Part shown: one piece after another, positions 21,145-34,600 of the stretch | Numbering within the stretch: position 1 is the stretch's first letter | How the letters are laid out: each line of letters begins with the position of its first letter | Source: Pneumocystis sp. 'macacae' | Lineage: Eukaryota > Ascomycota > Pneumocystomycetes > Pneumocystales > Pneumocystaceae | Assembly (NCBI GenBank): GCA_018127085.1 | Contig: CM030720.1 | Span: 1 to 64,000, forward strand | DNA: 64,000 nucleotides | Direction of reading: 5' to 3' | Made by a program: the position numbers and the translations under genes | Notes under the pieces: model-generated | Told to the model about the DNA's origin: nothing | The model's input: the letters and a program-made list of their open reading frames with translations, nothing else | Databases searched by the model: none

Positions 21145-22211
21145 CCCGTGTTAGATCTTAAAGAACAGGTAACGTACTTGGCTTCTATTTTCATGTGCAG
21201 TTGTTCTAATATCAAGTTTATGAAGTGTACTTTTGCTTAGTCATTTCAACTGCTTTGTACGTTCTTTCTGAAGTATAAAATATGATTTAAAAGAATTCTA
21301 CTTGCAACAAAAATATGCATTGAATCTTTGTTTTTAAAAGGTTCCTGAAACAATGTGAAATTCTTTTAATACATGTGATACGTTGTTGTAAATTCTGAAA
21401 ACGAGTCAAAAATATGAATCGGTTTGTATTTATGAAGAAATAAGGTTTCTCTAAAATGCAAGCTTTTCTTTTTTTTTAAAAGGTTTGACTTTCTAGTGCA
21501 TTTTAAAAAAATAAAAATACGTAATAGAAATTTAGGAAAATAAATGTTATTTTTAAATGATATTTTTAAATGTTATTTTTAAATGATATTTTTAAATGAT
21601 ATTTTTAAAATATGTCTGCTTTTTTAAATTAAATACATGATTATATTTCCCATATTCCAATACATGCTAATTCGTCTTGCAAATATTCTTTTAAACTCAT
21701 TAAATTTTCTTTATCAAATGATTAAACAGTGCTAGTAAAACTCATTCAATAATACTAATAAACCCTATTTTAAAATATTTATGTAGTGTATCCTATAAAT
21801 TTAAATACAAAGTTTTCCGTAAAATTTGATAAAATACTTGATGATTGTATTCCTCATGTCATTTTTATATTAACTATTTTTAAAAGGTATCATCTATGGC
21901 TTCTGCCTTAATTGTCGATTGCGTTTTTAAAAATATCCTTAGGATAAATGTATATGAATGGATAGAAAACAAATTATGAAAAAGTACAACAAATACAAGT
22001 TGATTGGATAAAAAATATAGGTGAGTGTGATTCAAAGTGCATGATGAATTGTTGAAGTCATTTCTTCAGTTCTTATTTTTTATTCTCTTGTTTTATTCTT
22101 TTTGCTCATATATATATATATTCTTTTTTAGATCCTATCAATTTCAAACATCCAGTCTCCTAAACCCTAATTGCCTTAAATATGTATACTCTGCTTTAAA
22201 TTCTGTTTATT
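21145..22211. other. AT-rich spacer between MSG pseudogene and MSG gene 6
   Basis: This 1.07-kb stretch holds no gene I can support. It contains a 13-bp tandem repeat at about 21542-21606 and a TA microsatellite near 22109-22119. The side next to the pseudogene retains weak similarity to the region upstream of MSG gene 3 (TGAAAATAGAAG, TTCTTTAAGA). Confidence 0.5.
21542..21606. repeat. 13-bp tandem repeat, five copies
   Basis: The unit AAATG(T/A)TATTTTT is repeated about five times with alternating T/A at one position. It is a simple AT-rich minisatellite in non-coding DNA. Confidence 0.75.
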
Positions 22212-25200
22212 TTAAATTATAGCTGAAATAATCATTATAAATATTGCTCCTTTTAGACTCCATCCAGTCATCCTCAATCCTTGACTTGGCCATATTTCCC
22301 CTGTTTCGCCTTCTGTTGTACACTTCGTAGGCTTGTATTTTTCTGTTGTTAAGAATACTAGTGATGTTAGTATGGATGTATGTGTGAATATAGCAGTATT
22401 TGTTAATGTATGTGTAATCCATGTATTTATCGTATGAGTCAATGTACATTGTGTTTCTTTTACTACTTCTGTTGTTTGTGTTTTTATTGTAATAACTGTT
22501 GTATTTTGAATCACTGTTACTCTTTCAGAATTTATTTTTAATGGCTTTAGCTCTAAACAAACTTTTTCTATTTCCTCGCATAGACTTTCTGTTTTACATT
22601 CTTTTTTGAACTCACATCCCTTTGTTGAATCCTGACATATTCCCTTCAATTTCACATAAAGATCAAATGCTTTTGCTACCAATTCAAACGTCTTTGATAG
22701 AAAATCAAGTTTTGCTAAGTCATCTTCTGCCATACTTGTCTCTATACTTTTTCTTATAAGTTTAGATTGCAGTGTATTTTTTGTACTATTAGATATACTA
22801 GATGTAACTTCATTTATTGATCTATTATTTGATGTCTTTGCTGTCAATAAAACAAGATTCATCGTATTCATTTCTTTTTCTGCTTTCTCCCTAATACTCT
22901 CATAGTCTTGTTTTTTTGCTAATATGTCTTTTATTTCTCTAAGCTCATTTTTTAATTTTAGACATTTTTCTTCTATTCGATTAAGAAGTTTTTTACAGAA
23001 TTCTTTTCTGACTTCAGTATTATTTTTAGTATTAGTAGTATTGGTACATAGATCTTCAAGTTCAATAGTCTTATTAGTCAATTGTATACAATATTTGTCA
23101 AGCATTGTCATGCAATCATTATCGTTTGATAAGCTACCCTTGAATTTATCAATTAATTTGTCTCCTAATTCTTTCTTCTCAAGGAATAATGCGCATTTAT
23201 CATTAATTTTTTTGCACTCTCCATCACATGTTTCTTTTCTTTCTAATTCTTTGCAATTTGGCATAAGCTTTGCACAATATGGAGTCCAACGTTCACATAT
23301 TTCTTCCGCTCCATCACCATTTATTTTATCAAAAATATTCATGGTTTTAATATGTTCTTCTAATATAGTACAGTTAGATTTGACATTTCTTGTGATCTTT
23401 TTACAGGCAAGCTCTAAAGCGAAACATGCAGAAGAAAACTTGTCATTTCCCTTCTCAAGCCATTTATTACATCGTTTTTTAGCCTCTTTCATACAGCTAT
23501 TTTCATCCTTCAAATATCCTTTATTTTCTTCTAATAATTCCTTCTCTAATTGTTCTATACTTCTCAATCGATTGCAGTGCTGATCTAATGCATAACATAG
23601 CCATTCAATTTCTTTTGAATCTTGTTTTAAATCTTCGCACTTTCCTCCTAATTCTTCGCAATCGTTTTTCGTTGGATAAAGTCGTTTCTCATTGAAATCT
23701 TCTCGAAAAGCAATTGCCCTCATTCTTAAATCTGTAGAAACCGTAAGCGCTGTTCTTTTTGGGTCCAGGCATAACATAAATAGTTCATTGCTCCATTCTT
23801 TAAGATCTGTACAAACCTTTACTAACTCTTTCTGAAGTGCTTTCAACCATGTTGCATTTGATCCATGCAACATTCCTCGCATCCTTTTTTGCAAAACTTG
23901 ATTTGCTAATCCTTCAAGCCCTTTTTTATAACATGCTGTTTTTAGATTATTACACTTTTGCTTAATAGAAGAATAACTTTCAAAATAAAAACATTCTGAC
24001 AGAAGTTTTGCACAATCCTTTTCACTAAGAAATGTCTTCAACCCATACAAGTCAGTAGATTTTTTTAAATTACTTGTAAAGAGAACAGTGTCTATCTTTT
24101 TTAAAATAATTTGAGCACGTGTTTTCAAATCCTTTTCAAATGTTCTACATAATTCATTTTTTTTATCTTTTACAGTATTTCCATTACAAAAGCTTTTAAA
24201 ATTCATATAGTTTCTAGAACCATTACAAATTCGCTCAAAGAGATTATTGCATAAATCTTCAAAATTAGTGACAGAATAATTTATACTATAAACAAATAAT
24301 GTTATAAGAGCAATTAGATCCTTTGTTAATGATTTTTTAATATAAATTCCATCTGATATTGCTTCTTCATAAAGCTTTTTTATACCTATTTTTTCTACTA
24401 ATGTAATATCGAGTCTCATAGGATTAAATTCTGAGCCTGGTATGGAATAAATGAGTCCCTGTTTTTCACATCTATTTTTCAATTCATCGCAATCTGATTT
24501 TATTTGATTATTACAGTTCTTCCAATGAAAATGGCATTGTTCAAGTAATAAAAAACACTTTTGAGTAATATTTTTTTCGGATATAAGTTTTATTTCTTTT
24601 TTCAATGAGTCGCATCTTTCTCTTGCTTCCTTTTTTAATACAATGCATATATTACCTAAATTAAAGCATTTAAGCATTAGCTCATCACTTTCTTGACTTA
24701 ATTCCACACAAACTTCTTTAAGCTTTTCTTCGCATTTAGCTTCAAGACTCCCGTTAAGCGCCCTTAAAAGAATTTCCTTTGCTATCGTGTCACGTTTATC
24801 TTGATAGCATCTGTTTTTTAGTATAATGCATTCTTTTATAAGATTAGGACATGCCCCTTCCAGAAATAGGCATTTTTGTTCATTTTCCTTACATTGATCA
24901 TATGATGGAAAGTGCAAATTAGTTAGCTTTGCTTCAAAAGCAGTACAATTTTTTGTAAATTCGTTTTTTAGATTTTCGCATTTTTCTTTTATTCTTGTAT
25001 TGTCTTTGCATATTTTTTTCACCTTCGAATGTACTTTATCAAGATCTGGATCAATCTCTTCTAAGTCTTTGCAATATTTTTTGAGCCCTGTTTCACATTT
25101 TCCATTATTTATATCCTTTTTTAAAATTATAGCTAAAATATTTTCTTCACTATATACAAAAAATGCATTAATTCTAGAATTCGTTGTATTATTTAAAAGT

Positions 25201-25367
25201 TTTATACCTTATTGAATCTAACAAGTTTAATGATGAGTGTGATAAAGCAGATTTTTTATAAATATATTCTAAAAAAATTAAAAAGGAAAAAAAGAAAATA
25301 AAATACCAATATTTCTTGAGAAAACATGTTTTATCCCAAGAAATTCAGCTAATATGAATAACTTCAT
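22212..25367 (-). CDS. msg: MSG-superfamily surface protein with its own spliced leader
   Basis: I propose three exons: 25307-25367 (61 nt), 25208-25268 (61 nt) and 22212-25149, with introns of 38 and 58 nt (GTATTT..TTAG and GTATAA..ATAG). The frame stays open for 1019 residues. Exon sizes and phases match the gene at 15362-18543 exactly. The leader MKLFILAEFLGIKHVFSRN is homologous to MKTFVLAGFLGVAHAFSKN but has E, K and H in the hydrophobic core, so it may be a weak signal peptide. Exon 2 has KK where the other gene has the KR site. The body has the usual cysteine modules (QCHFHWKNC, ECFYFESYS). The C-terminal end is hydrophobic (AIFIMIISAII). Its AT-rich codon use differs from that of MSG genes 1-3. 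It is intact and possibly expressed. Confidence 0.86.
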
Positions 25368-28300
25368 TTATAATTACAAGAATAAATAGTTATAAAAAAT
25401 ATTCCATATTTGAACAAAAAATGTGAAACTTCGAAAATGAATATCATAACAATCATAAATTAATGGACATATAATAAATAAAGAAATAAATACCGTTCTC
25501 TATTATACCTATATTTATTAATCTTTTTAAGGAGTTTATAGTTTGATTTTTAAATTTTTATAAAAAAATATTTTTAAAATATAATGAAACTTTTAAAAAA
25601 TATAATTTTATTAGTAATAATTTTACAATTTTTATCTCTTAATATTCTATTGTTTTTTATTTTTTATTATTTTTTATATATATGAATATTATTTTCTTTG
25701 ATTTCATTTTTTAACTCGTTTTAGTAGTTTTTTTCATAAAACTTTATAAAAAGTATAATCAAAATTTTTACTGATTATTTTTTATTTAAAATTATTTAAT
25801 ATATTTATTTGTTTTTATTCATTTCTAATATTTGATTTTATTGAATTAAAATGTAAATTCAAACTTATTTAGATAATATTCTTTCGTATTTCTTTTAAGC
25901 TTTTTGCAATTTTTTCTAGTTCAATTTGAATTATAAAAATATTTATTAAATAATAATAACAATAATTTCTAAGATTTATTTATGTTTTATGTATTTTATT
26001 AGCTTTAGATTTTAAAATTTCTCTTTATTTATATAGATTTTTTGTATATTTTTATATTTAAATTTTAATATATTTTAATAATTTTAAGAAACTTTTCAAT
26101 TTTCGTATTAGTTTTCTTGTTTTAAAATTGTTTAATCTTAAAAGAATTATATGTAACTTGTTTTTTTATAAAATTTAGTTTTTCTTGCTTTTCCGTATAA
26201 TATATTAAACATTTTTAAAAAAGTTATATTTCTATTGATTTTTTATTTAATCATTACCTAAAGGCTTAATATTTAGAAGTTTAAATATTTTAATTTTTTG
26301 ATTATTTAATATGTTTTCTTAAAATATAAAAATAGTTTGCTTTTAAAATTTAACTGGTTTAAAAATAATATTAATTTATAAAGAATTTGATATAATTTTA
26401 TTTCTTAAAAGTTAATAATTTCCTAAAATAAACAAGTTAATTAGATATATTTAGTTAATATATTTAATTATATCTAAACTTCTATAATATAATTAATAAT
26501 AAAAAGATAAATTACTTTCTGAATTGAAACCATAAAATATTTATGTTTTGAAAATTGAAATCTGTTAATTTTACATATATGATTTGGTTGTTTTTTAATT
26601 TTATTTTTAAAAACATTAAATAAACTCATTCTTATGAATGCTTATTTGTACAATTATTTTTAAAAAATGTTTCATAAAAATATTAGTGAATAGATATTGT
26701 TTTAATTTTAAATAATTATTAGAAATATTGTTAATATTCCCATAGTTTTTTGAATTGAGTTTATTCTTTGGAATTTTTTATTTTGGATAAATAACCTTTC
26801 ATGATAAATGAATAATATCTATATCTAGATTTTAATAGATGTATTAATATTAATAAACATATCGCCAATAAATGTGCAACTTTGATTACAAAGTTAGACT
26901 TAATGTAATCAATGAATTTATAATCAATAAACTTAACATGATTGGTAAATTTTTATTTAGTAAATCTATTAGTTTTAGTAGTTACTGCAATGATAATGCT
27001 AATAAAGATTTTACTTTAAACACTATTAATGCTTCCAATAATTCCTAATTAGAAAAAAAGTTATTACATATAATAATAATTTTAATTTTATTAATTTATA
27101 AATTTCTGAAGAAAACTGTTTACATAACTTCATTGATATTCTATTAAATGTTCAGCACGTAGTATTAATGTTTATACATAATATATTCTTTGTTTTGTTT
27201 TGTAATGAATTTTTTAGATTTATTGGTTGGTTTTTACATATAGTAATAAATAATTATCTTAATAAATATTTTGATTAAATTATTAAATTTATTATTTTAA
27301 ATTGAAATATTGTTACAGTTTTTTTCTAGTTTAAAAAAATATTAGAGCCAAAAAAGAATTTTTATGTATTCTAGAATAATAAATAAAATAAAAATAATAG
27401 TTGTAAGTAGTAGAAACGAAAGAACTATTGAAAAATTAATAATATAATAAATAGTGAGATAATCATTTATATGAAAATCTAATTTAAAATATATTTCTTA
27501 TTAATTGATATATATGTTGTCTAGAACTTTATGAACAGAATTTATTGAGATAATTAGTTTTACTTTCTAATTTCAGAGACCTTTTAAATATATTCAATAT
27601 TTGTTTCGTTTATATTAGAAATTTCATTGTAGAAAGTAAAAAAAATAATTTCGAAGTATGATCCTAGATTTAGTTATATTTTTCTCTCAATTTTTTATAT
27701 GTATTATGAATAATTTTCGTAATTGTTATTTTTAAGATGTCTAATTTTTAATATTTTGATAATTGTACGTTAAATTTTTAGATGTCGCTTTTAAAGATAT
27801 TTATTAGTATAACTACAACTCTAGTAAATAAGATTACTGCATTTTTCAAATAAATTTTCTTAAAATTATTTAGAGTTATATATTGAAGAATTGTAATAAC
27901 TTTTGTTACTTAAACTTTCCATTTAAATTCTTCTTTAGAACTAAATATATAATCATTTTATAGTTAGTTGATAACAAATATGTATTTTTACATGTATTAT
28001 AATAAATAATTAATATATCTACTAAAAAAAGTATTTTGAGATATTTTTTAAATTCATTATTTAAAAGAGAAAAATATAGATACCATTGAAATTTACTAGG
28101 TTTTCTAAAATCTTTCAAAAAATAATAATTTTTAAACTTAGAGATTAACTTTAAATAAGAAAACATTCACTATTATCAAACTTATCATTATATAGGGTTT
28201 AATATGTTTCAAATAGGTTTTTGAAAGATTTTTATCTAATACATTTTTAGTCATACATTTATTTGATTTTTTAACTAAAAAATTAGCAATTAATATATTT

Positions 28301-29791
28301 CAGAAATACAATCATTACTGATACTAATTCCTAAAATACCTAATTTTTATAAGTGTATTAAATTTCATGTTTATTTAAATAAATGAAATTTCAAAAAAAT
28401 TATAAAAAATTGGTTTTATTAAAGATATATGGGAATTTTTATAATAATATTCTTTGAATTTACTAGTTTAAAACAAAATAGTCTAAATCATGATAGATTA
28501 AAAGATAATATCTTTTAATTATTTTTTATAAATTAAGATTACCCTATTTTTAGTTTCTGTGATTTTCCAGTCATTTATTTTAATGTTTTTAGACTAGATT
28601 TGTGATTTATTTTCTTAAAACTTATTTTAAATATAAAAAATAGAAAAACTAATGATTAAGAATTTTTATTAGATTGTTTATTTATGGAGATTTTCAATAA
28701 AGATCAATATTTTATATAAAATTTGATAGTAAAAATGTATTAATGGATTATTTACGTTTTAATTTATATTTTTTGATATTAACATTAATTTCAAAGTTAA
28801 TCCTAATAGTTTTTATAATTATTTTCAAAATGTTATAAAATTTTTAATTAGAAGATTAAATTTTCTATTCAACTAGATAATATTTATTTAATATGTCTGG
28901 GTTTCATTTGAATATTTTGTATATTTAACAATATTTTTAAATAAAATTTTTATTAGTCAAAAATCAAATATAGATAAATGAATTTTAAAAGTTAATTTTG
29001 TACGTACTAAATTTAGAAAAATGAACAATATTCTTCAAATTACAAAAAGATGAATCCTACTTTAAAAAAGTTATTTAAAATATGTATAATAATATGAAAA
29101 TCTTCTAATTGATAAAATTCAAAAGTATATAATACCAAATTTTAAAAAAAATATGAATTATATTCTAATAAATTATAATATTTATAATATTTATAAAAAA
29201 TACTGCATAATTTAGATTATACTTAAAAATTTTTATATAATAATTTTATAATTAATCAAAAGATAATATATATAAATCACTCAGATAATGAATACCAAAG
29301 GTTATTTAATTATTTTTCAGTACAAATAAATAGTTTCAAAATTTAAATTCATAAAAATTATATTTAAAAAATAATTATATATCTAAATAAAAAAATATTT
29401 TAAATTAAGCAATAATTTTTTTAGAATAAATTAATTCTATAAATGAAAAAAAAACTTTAAAAAAAAACAATTTTCTATTTTTAAATTAAAATTCTAAAAA
29501 TATTTCATATGGATTCAAAACATTATTTAAATATTAAATTCTAATATATTACATCTAAATATATATTTATATAATTTTTATTAAAATAATTAAATATAAA
29601 ATTTTTTTGTAATTTGAAAATATTTACAAAATAAAAAATATATAATTCTTAAAAAGATTTTAAAAGTTTTTTCCGTACTCTATAAATAATAAAGATTTAA
29701 ATTATGATTATAATTTCAATTAAAAATTATAAAACTAGATATAATCCATAAAATTATAATTTTATTAGATTTATATAATTTAATTAATATA
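25368..29791. other. Gene-free, very AT-rich boundary region
   Basis: This 4.4-kb stretch is extremely rich in A and T, with many homopolymer runs. It separates the MSG array from the first core gene. Short frames such as 27906-28166 are low-complexity Lys/Asn/Phe/Leu/Tyr strings with no family features. No RNA gene was recognised. The first few hundred bases presumably contain the promoter of the MSG gene at 22212-25367. Confidence 0.6.
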
Positions 29792-31026
29792 TTACTATAA
29801 TGTAAGAAAAGAAAAAATTATAAAAAAGTATTACCAAAAAATATTCCACAATAGGTTTTCTAGCAGGAGGAATAGAAGAACCCTCTTGTTTAGCTGCTTC
29901 AAAAATTTTATACGATTTTTCAAGACTCTCATTAAGTTCCAAAATAGCTGCAACATTCCCGCATCTATAACAATAATTTGGAGCTGACCATACTGTAACT
30001 ATAGACCCAAAATCTGAATCTTTATTTTGAGTTAATGCAAACTCTGCTGCTAATTCTGTACTCTTGCAATTTTCTTTATTACTATTTTGATCACTATTTA
30101 TATTTGATTCCTGGAACGTATCATTAAACATAATCTTATAACCCTCCATAACGAGTTGATGAGCTCGTGCAATCATTTCAACTTGATTTATTCTACAAAA
30201 GGATTTTACAATATCTCCACCAAAAAGAAAACCTGCTCCTCTTGGAGAAACACTCCAACCAGAAATATTATCAGGATCTGACCAGAGAAGATCACACATA
30301 GGTCCTTCATGAGGAACTTCTTGTTTTCGATCAAGTAATCTTATCTAATAAATATAAATCAGTAAAAATATTATATAAAAAAAACAATAAATAATAAAAT
30401 CACAATATACCTGGTCTATTGTAGTAATACTAGGACTTAAACCACCATGAACGCAAAAAATTCTGCCATCAACTATTGCTGCTAAAGATAAATAATCAAA
30501 AATTTCAGTACAATAACGCCAAACATTAGTATTTCCATATTTACGTATACATTCATCATAAAACCCATAAACCTGAGTAATCTGTCGTGACTCATGATTA
30601 CCTCGAATTAAAGTAATACGATCAGGATATCGAACTTTAAAAGATAATAATAATAAAAATGTTTCTATTGAATTAAAACCCCTATCTACAAAATCTCCTT
30701 ATAAACATTAGTATATATTTATATAGAAAATATTATCATAATCTACCCATAAATATATAATTTGTATCTGGGCACATACCACCAACTTTAAATAGTTCTA
30801 TAAGATCATGAAATTGTCCATGAATATCACCACATATCTAAAAAAAATAATTATATTTAAAAAAAAGACTCTAGAGATTTCTTACTGTTACTGGTGAATC
30901 TATCCATTGAACATTAGCCTCTTCTATTAAAATTTCTCGTGCTTTGTAACATAAAATTTGGACTTGAGACTCAGAAATTAGTTTACAGCCTTTTAATTGC
31001 TCTATTTCTCGATCCAAATTACTCAT
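29792..31026 (-). CDS. pph3: Serine/threonine protein phosphatase PP4 catalytic subunit
   Basis: Five exons are proposed: 30886-31026, 30747-30837, 30411-30697, 29835-30344 and a stop-only exon at 29792-29794. They join to 343 codons. The PPP metallophosphatase signature is complete: GDIHGQ, GDFVDRG, RGNHE, the YGFYDEC helix, [18 protein letters not shown] and the C-terminal EYFL that PP2A-family enzymes use for methylation. Matches such as [10 protein letters not shown] and [19 protein letters not shown] point to PP4 (Pph3) rather than PP2A, PP6 or Ppg1. PP4 acts in the nucleus on DNA-damage phosphoproteins with Psy2-type subunits. An extra ~35 residues (Asn/Ser/Glu-rich) sit before TVWSAPNYC. 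An in-phase 84-nt GT..AG segment (29999-30082) inside it could be an unrecognised intron, which would give 315 residues, close to the usual ~307. Confidence 0.9.
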
Positions 31027-31621
31027 AACTCATAATATTGTTTTAATATTTTTAGTGTTTTTTTATTAATAGAATTTATAAAAAAACGTTGATAAAATAA
31101 TGATAAAAATAAAAATTATTAAATTTCATAAAAAACATTCTTCAAACATTAAATTTAATTATCAATTTTAAATTGTTTATAATATTTATAAATAAAAAAT
31201 TATAATTTAATTATAAACGTATAATAAATCATAGAATCAATATTTATATAAAATAAAAAATTAAAAACAGTTATTTATAATCATTTATTATGTTAAAATT
31301 ATAAATTATATATAATTTTGTATTTTGAATTTTAAAACTAATTTCTAAAATCAATTTATCAAAAAAAGAAAATAGTATAAACATAAACATAAATATTATC
31401 AAAATTAGAGAAAAGAATAATCTTTATTTTTTAAATATTATAAGAATTTAGTTTAATTTTTTTATTATAAATAAAAAATCTCAAACATAATAATAATAGT
31501 AATAATTTCATATTATAATTTATTGGGTAAAAAATATAAAACAATTATAAATATAAAAAAATAATTACTTAAATTAATAAATATATTATATAAATAATTA
31601 TTAGATATCAATGTTAAAATG
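31027..31621. other. AT-rich intergenic spacer
   Basis: This 595-bp A+T-rich stretch lies between the PP4 start and the dynein stop. It presumably holds the PP4 promoter and the dynein 3' region. Nothing specific was recognised. Confidence 0.5.
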
Positions 31622-34600
31622 TTAATCAACTTTTTTTAACGCATTTATTATAATTCTGAAATCATTAAGCATTTCTTTTCCTATAAAAGAATTATTTAAT
31701 AATAAATAATATAATATAAAAATACCTTGAGAAAGAAAAATTACTTTTTCTGCATATTCAGGTAATCCTAACCATAATGGTGTTTCTCTTTCTGGCAAAT
31801 TTCGTATCCAATTAAGAAATTCTTCCCTTCTTAAACAATCAGGAATAACAAGATCATCTTCAACGAGTTGATAATTAAGATCAAAAGACCGAGATGTAAA
31901 TATACTTTGAATCATTTTATTCAATAATTCTAAATCTTTATCGTTATCAAGTTTAGCGCCATAAATGGATTCATATAAAAGAAAACGAATGGCTTTCCAT
32001 GGTATTTTTTCTGGAGATATATTTGAACGACCCTGTGCTAAATTTTTAACCAAGTTATCTATCATCCATATACCAGATTCAAAATCGGATTCATTGAACT
32101 CATATGTTTTAGACCATCCTAATGGAACATAACGTAATCGTTCCTGTACTAATGCATGAAACCATGAAAGTAAAAAATACAAACGAGTTTTCTCAATAGG
32201 CCCATTATTAAAATATGATATAGGAATTGATTCAAATGTATCTAAGATATTTGCTTTAATTCCTGGTGGAGGCTCAAACATTAGTATTCGAGACATTCTA
32301 AGAAGATTTACAGGAACTTTCTTCAAAGTTATTTCCATTGTAATGAATAAGCGGAAATTTGGATGATGCTTAAGATTTTGTAATTTCTTTTCAAGATAAT
32401 CTAACCAAGATGATGTTAAATGAACGTTCTTTAAAAGAACCCATGTGCCTTTTTGGCTAGCTAAAGTTATTTCTCTATCAGCCTGAGTAAGACCTTCTAT
32501 TGACCCCATAGCTATAGATTGACAATCAACAGAAGCTTGATTAACAAAGTTTTCAATTTTGTAGCTAACATCATATCCTGGTACTGAGCACAAAATAATA
32601 GGAATTTGAGATGTTGCTTCATTTTCAATAATAGGTTTGATATCGTATGAAATTTGAGAAAAAATATCTTCATTAAAAATACTATTTATGAATTTCTCAA
32701 TGGCAGGAATCAACCGATCCATTCTAAATATTTTAATGAGAAGTAATTGACGAACTTTATTATTTAATTCTAAAAATTAGTTAATTATTCAAGTAAAAGT
32801 AAATTACTTTACCCTCTTCACAATACTCCCACAATATAGGTACATTATCTTCAGCTTTTTCAGTAGTTAAAAAAGAATTAAATGTTGTTAAATTTTTATC
32901 AATATATTTATTAATATTAGTAAAATATGGAACTTTCAATTTTTCAATATCAATATTAGATAATACTTCAGAAAAATTGTCTTCTGGTATTTCATTAGTA
33001 AATAGCAATTCAAAAGCATGATTGTCGAATTCAATTTCTTTTGTTGAAATTACAAGCCTTGAAATTAATAGAGCAAAAAGCACATGATGTTTATGCAATA
33101 AAGCTCTCGATACTTTCTTAAATGTAGTTAATATTATATCTCGTGAAAGAATTTGAATTCTTTTAAAAAAATCGGCTTCTTTTTTCAAATTTTCATTATT
33201 TAGAACATTATGAAAAATATTTTGAAAAAACAATAAAGAAAAACTATAATATGGACATATTAATGTCAATTGCTCCATTATTTCAAATATCGAACTGCAT
33301 AGAGATAATATAGATTTATATGATGATGTTATCTGCTCAATCTCATGAATAATTTCCTCAGTTTCTAAAGCTTTTTCAGAAATTTCAAATGCTTCTTTTT
33401 TTAAATCTTCCAACATTTGTAAAACGCTATCATTATCAAGAATATTTCCCTGAGATTCATTAAGAATATTAAGAAGGTTTTTTTCAAGATGTATAAGACG
33501 TAACTTAAATTTGTTCTGAAGTTTAGCTAAATTATCTCTTCGTTCGTTAACCTCTGGTCTTTCAGAACAAAGTATTTTATTTAAGCACTGAGATTCAAGA
33601 TTACTACTAGTTATTGTAAAATTAACAAATGTAACCCTACTAGAAATTTCAGGCCCAAATTTTATTAACGGATTTTTCGTTAATAAAAATAATTTAAATG
33701 TAGAAGAGAAATCAATATCTTGTTTTCCAAGCTGAATTAATATTCTTCCGTCTACTTTTTGATATTCTTTGTTAAGAATTGGATTTAATATTGGATCTAG
33801 ATATTCAGCATCCTGAATTAAAATAGAATTTCCAAATCTTAGCGCACTTTCTAAATGTTTTATAAACGTGTTATCCAAAAAACTTGTTATGGTTAACTTC
33901 TTCTCCTTAAAACTCTTAGTCAAGTATTCAATAACAGAATTAGAAGGATCAATAATTAAAGGATATCGATAACATCGTTTCAAAATTAATGCATTTTCAA
34001 TACAAAGTTCATCTGATGGTAATGAATTATCTATCCATTCTGATTTTTCATCTATGGTAACAAGATATTCAGAAATAAGATTATTTTTTTTTATATTTAT
34101 TTTTAATGATTGTAACTGAGTTTTCCATATTTTCTGGATATCTAATCGTACTTGCTGATCATATATACCAAGGTATGCTAAAAAAGCTGATGAAAGTAAC
34201 ACATCACCTGCTAAAGTATCGATTTGATCTTCAAATAATTGACTTTCTAGTTCCCAACGGCTACGCTCAGAAGAAAGATTATTTAAAAGCTTCAAACTTC
34301 TATCTACTTTTTGTTGTACATTATTCATTTCAGATTTAATAATTTGAGTATCACTAATAAGAGCTGCATATTCATCTTTATATAATAAAATATTCTTTTC
34401 AAGTTCTTCAATGGTAGTAATTATATTTTCAATTTTTGTCTTATTTTCATAAACTTGTGCTTCAAGATAATCAACTTCTTCACGCAACGGTGCTATTTTC
34501 TCAAGAATAGCTGAATAATTTACCTGGGCACATACCCATAAGACTAATGGACCACAAGCTTTACTAGCACGATTTACTACATCAAATGTGAAGTTAGGGT

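Noticed and set aside
27906..28166. 86-codon - strand frame in the AT-rich boundary
   Set aside because: Low-complexity Lys/Asn/Leu/Tyr content expected in such AT-rich DNA; no recognisable motif.
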